Assembly: GCA_009705025.1 (NCBI GenBank)
Contig: WLDA01000039.1
Coordinates: 1 to 7,622, forward strand
Reading direction: 5' to 3'
Source of the DNA: Actinomycetota bacterium
GTDB taxonomy: Bacteria; Actinomycetota; Actinomycetes; Nanopelagicales; Nanopelagicaceae
DNA: 7,622 bases
Part shown: positions 5,933-7,622 of the stretch, piece by piece
Layout of the letters: the number at the start of each line of letters is the position of its first letter
Position numbering within the stretch: the first letter of the stretch is position 1
The notes under the pieces: generated by a model
What the model saw: only the letters and a program-made list of their open reading frames with translations
Told to the model about the DNA's origin: nothing
The model's database searches: none
Made by a program: the position numbers and the translations under genes

Positions 5933-6835
5933 ATGCGCGCACGGTTTCTACTAAGTGAAGTACGTATCGGGCTTCGCCGTAATCTAACGATGACATTTGC
6001 AGTTGTTGTAACGACTGCAATTTCGCTATCACTTCTAGGTATTGGACTTCTTTCTAATGCTCAAGTAAGTGCAATGAAAGATTATTGGTATGACAAGATC
6101 GAAGTTTCAATCTTTTTATGTGGTCCGCTCTCTGAATCACCTTCATGTTCTGGTGGAGTAATTACAGCAGGGCAACGTTTGCAAATTCAACAAGATCTTC
6201 AAGGTTTACCAGTTATTCAAAGCGTATTTTATGAGTCACAGTCACAGGCATTTATACGCTTTCAAGAGCGATTCAGAGATTCTGCTATTGCTCAAAATGT
6301 AACTGCAGATCAATTACCAGAATCTTTTAGAGTAAAGCTAAAGGATCCAACTCAGTATCCAGTTATTGTTAGCGCGTTTTCAGGTCGCCCTGGTGTTGAT
6401 GTGGTCCAAGACCAACGCACTATTTTGGAGAAGTTCTTTAAGCTCCTTGCTGTTCTTCGAAATGGCGCACTCCTTGTTGGACTCACATCCGTATTCACTG
6501 CTGCGCTACTTATAAGCAACACGCTTCGTATTGCAGCATTCAATAGACGACGTGAAACTGGTGTGATGAAACTCGTTGGAGCATCGTCATGGTCCATTCA
6601 ACTTCCATTCTTGCTTGAAGGCGTAATCTCTGCACTCATTGGATGGGTGCTTGCAACTGGATTACTTGCTGGGCTCAAAAGTGTTGTCGACTCGAAAGTT
6701 GCTCCGCTTCTATCCTTCACGAAATTCTTTGGATGGGGAGAAGTCTGGGTTTCCTCGGCATATCTCTTGGCAACCGGTCTTGTAGTTTCTACCCTCGCTT
6801 CATTGATTACACTTCGCCGTTACCTCAAGGTTTAA
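5933..6835 (+). CDS. ftsX: Cell division membrane protein FtsX
   Basis: A 300-residue permease-like protein of the FtsX family. Topology is one membrane helix (about 20-42), a large extracellular domain (about 45-170), and three further helices (about 174-197, 224-248 and 271-294), with the cytoplasmic NRRRETGVMKLVGAS segment (204-218) that docks FtsE. Two cysteines in the outer domain, C63 and C72 within the FLCGPLSESPSC stretch, sit where actinobacterial FtsX proteins carry a conserved pair, probably a disulfide. The outer domain binds and regulates septal peptidoglycan hydrolases or their adaptors; it does not transport a substrate. The ATG at 5933 has an AGGGGAG Shine-Dalgarno (5921-5927) five bases away that overlaps the ftsE stop. 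smpB follows after 24 bases. Confidence 0.96.
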   Translation: MRARFLLSEVRIGLRRNLTMTFAVVVTTAISLSLLGIGLLSNAQVSAMKDYWYDKIEVSIFLCGPLSESPSCSGGVITAGQRLQIQQDLQGLPVIQSVFYESQSQAFIRFQERFRDSAIAQNVTADQLPESFRVKLKDPTQYPVIVSAFSGRPGVDVVQDQRTILEKFFKLLAVLRNGALLVGLTSVFTAALLISNTLRIAAFNRRRETGVMKLVGASSWSIQLPFLLEGVISALIGWVLATGLLAGLKSVVDSKVAPLLSFTKFFGWGEVWVSSAYLLATGLVVSTLASLITLRRYLKV

Positions 6836-6859
6836 AACAAAGAGAGTGGGTGAGCGACG

Positions 6860-7360
6860 ATGGTAAAAGAAGTTGGTCGCAAACTCATTGCCCAAAACAA
6901 AAAAGCACGCCATGACTATTCAATTGAAGATGTATTTGAATGTGGGCTTGTTCTAACTGGTACTGAGGTGAAATCACTTCGTCTAGGTCGCGCATCCCTT
7001 ATTGATGGATTTGCAATGGTCCAAGATGGTGAACTCTGGCTCAGCGGCGTTCATATTCCTGAATACACTGAAGGAACATGGACAAATCACACTCCTCGTC
7101 GTGATCGCAAACTTCTAGTGCACAAACAAGAGCTACATAAGCTAATTGGAAAACTCAAAGAGGGTGGAACAACGCTTATTCCTCTTTCGCTCTACTTCAA
7201 GGATGGAAAAGCAAAAATTGAATTAGCACTTGCTCGCGGAAAGAAAGCACACGATAAGCGCGCTGCACTGATGGAACGAGAAGCAGGTCGTGAGGCAGAG
7301 CGCGAGATTTCACGTCGACAATCTGGAAAGAGTGCGAAGCGCTCAAAGTACGACGACTAA
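6860..7360 (+). CDS. smpB: SsrA-binding protein SmpB
   Basis: A 166-residue protein with all SmpB hallmarks: ARHDY (16-20), [13 protein letters not shown] (29-41), the [13 protein letters not shown] segment (76-88), and [20 protein letters not shown] (108-127), followed by KK-x-HDKR and a long basic C-terminal tail (about 128-163). SmpB binds the tRNA-like domain of tmRNA and, with its tail in the empty mRNA channel, lets tmRNA enter stalled ribosomes for trans-translation. The ATG at 6860 is the first possible start because an in-frame TGA lies at 6851. The upstream Shine-Dalgarno is weak (AGAGAG region, over ten bases away), so translation may rely on coupling to ftsX. The tail is slightly longer than usual. 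The tmRNA gene begins 170 bases after the stop, so both partners are neighbours. Confidence 0.97.
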   Translation: MVKEVGRKLIAQNKKARHDYSIEDVFECGLVLTGTEVKSLRLGRASLIDGFAMVQDGELWLSGVHIPEYTEGTWTNHTPRRDRKLLVHKQELHKLIGKLKEGGTTLIPLSLYFKDGKAKIELALARGKKAHDKRAALMEREAGREAEREISRRQSGKSAKRSKYDD

Positions 7361-7387
7361 CTCCAAAGCTATTTGCTTGTACTTTTT
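7345..7387 (+). terminator. Possible terminator overlapping the smpB stop codon
   Basis: AAAGTAC (7345-7351) pairs perfectly with GTACTTT (7379-7385), and an inner stem AAGC (7366-7369) with GCTT (7375-7378) stacks directly on it. The 3' arm runs into a T-run (TTTTT, 7383-7387), part of which is used in the stem. The structure spans the smpB stop at 7358-7360. It would separate ftsE-ftsX-smpB from ssrA. The large loop makes it uncertain. Confidence 0.35.
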
Positions 7388-7420
7388 GCGCTCTGATTAC
7401 TCCTTTGTCGCTTTCTGACT

Positions 7421-7426
7421 TACAAT
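7421..7426 (+). promoter_or_regulatory. Candidate -10 box upstream of tmRNA
   Basis: TACAAT is one base from the TATAAT consensus and is the best -10 hexamer between smpB and ssrA. No convincing -35 lies 16-19 bases upstream. It would start a transcript near 7433, giving a leader of about 100 bases that would be removed by RNase P when tmRNA matures. Confidence 0.35.
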
Positions 7427-7456
7427 TGGAAAACAATTACATAGGGGATAGAAGTA

Positions 7457-7522
7457 ATGCTTCTAGTTCCCAAGATTTTTCGATATAGAACGTGCAAGGT
7501 AATAACGTTGCGAGTTAGATAA
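7457..7522 (+). other. 21-codon ORF just upstream of tmRNA
   Basis: An ATG at 7457 opens a 21-residue basic frame (MLLVPKIFRYRTCKVITLRV, then R) that ends with TAA at 7520-7522, eight bases before the tmRNA 5' end. A GGGG at 7444-7447 could be a weak Shine-Dalgarno nine bases away. It resembles no family I recognise and may be chance in the ssrA leader. Confidence 0.15.
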
Positions 7523-7530
7523 CGAAGCTT

Positions 7531-7622
7531 GGGGGTGAACGGTCTCGACTTTGGATGTTGAGACAAGGGAAGCGGGCCGAGGAAGCCAGGATGATCTCGT
7601 TAACCAATAACCTGTGCAAAAA
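7531..7622 (+). ncRNA. ssrA: tmRNA (ssrA), 5' part, runs off the right edge
   Basis: GGGGGTG (7531-7537) followed by AACGGTCTCGACTT matches the conserved tmRNA 5' end (acceptor strand, then the GGxxTCGAC segment) and aligns well with my memory of the Mycobacterium gene, including the later CAAGGGAAGCG. GTCTCGAC (7542-7549) can form a local hairpin with GTTGAGAC (7557-7564). CCGAG near 7578 and CTCG near 7596 fit the first pseudoknot. The window stops at about the start of the tag reading frame; GCAAAA (7616-7621) is a plausible resume codon plus second codon (Ala-Lys). tmRNA acts with SmpB to rescue stalled ribosomes and tag the broken protein for proteolysis. Position right after smpB strengthens the call. 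The pseudoknot-rich middle and 3' acceptor strand are outside the window. Confidence 0.93.

Noticed and set aside
7330..7344. GAGTGC-GAA-GCGCTC hairpin near the end of smpB
   Set aside because: A stable six-pair stem, but it lies inside the coding region with no T-run after it, so it was not called a terminator.

Overview
The window looks like a compact, fairly low-GC actinobacterial chromosome segment, with every gene on the plus strand. Three things suggest this: the order prfB, ftsE, ftsX, smpB, ssrA; an actinobacterial-style ThiF/cyclodehydratase-like gene beside an ABC1 kinase; and several non-ATG starts with short spacings and stop/start overlaps. The low GC and tight packing would fit freshwater lineages such as Nanopelagicales (acI). 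That placement is inference, not shown by any marker here.

Left part (1-2203): the 3' portion of a ThiF-like, TOMM leader-binding/cyclodehydratase-like gene runs off the left edge. It is followed by a complete ABC1/UbiB-AarF family atypical kinase gene.

Middle part (2204-3918): a short leader carries a hairpin that pairs with a strong Shine-Dalgarno sequence. It leads into four tightly overlapping small genes for single-pass membrane proteins of the Tad/Flp pilus type: one Flp-like with an unusually long N-terminus, one TadE-like without the canonical motif, one canonical TadE, and one TadG-like. No Tad ATPase, platform protein or prepilin peptidase lies in the window, so this is a pilin-only cluster between housekeeping genes. 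It is the most interesting part of the window.

Right part (3919-7622): prfB (release factor 2, no programmed frameshift) is preceded by a leaderless-type -10 box and followed by a possible terminator. Next come ftsE and ftsX, the ABC-type complex that controls septal peptidoglycan hydrolysis, then smpB. After a 170-base gap the 5' end of ssrA (tmRNA) runs off the right edge, so both partners of trans-translation lie side by side. A 22-codon ORF ends just before ftsE and a 21-codon ORF lies just upstream of tmRNA. Both are unproven.

No tRNA, rRNA, insertion sequence, CRISPR array or origin was seen.
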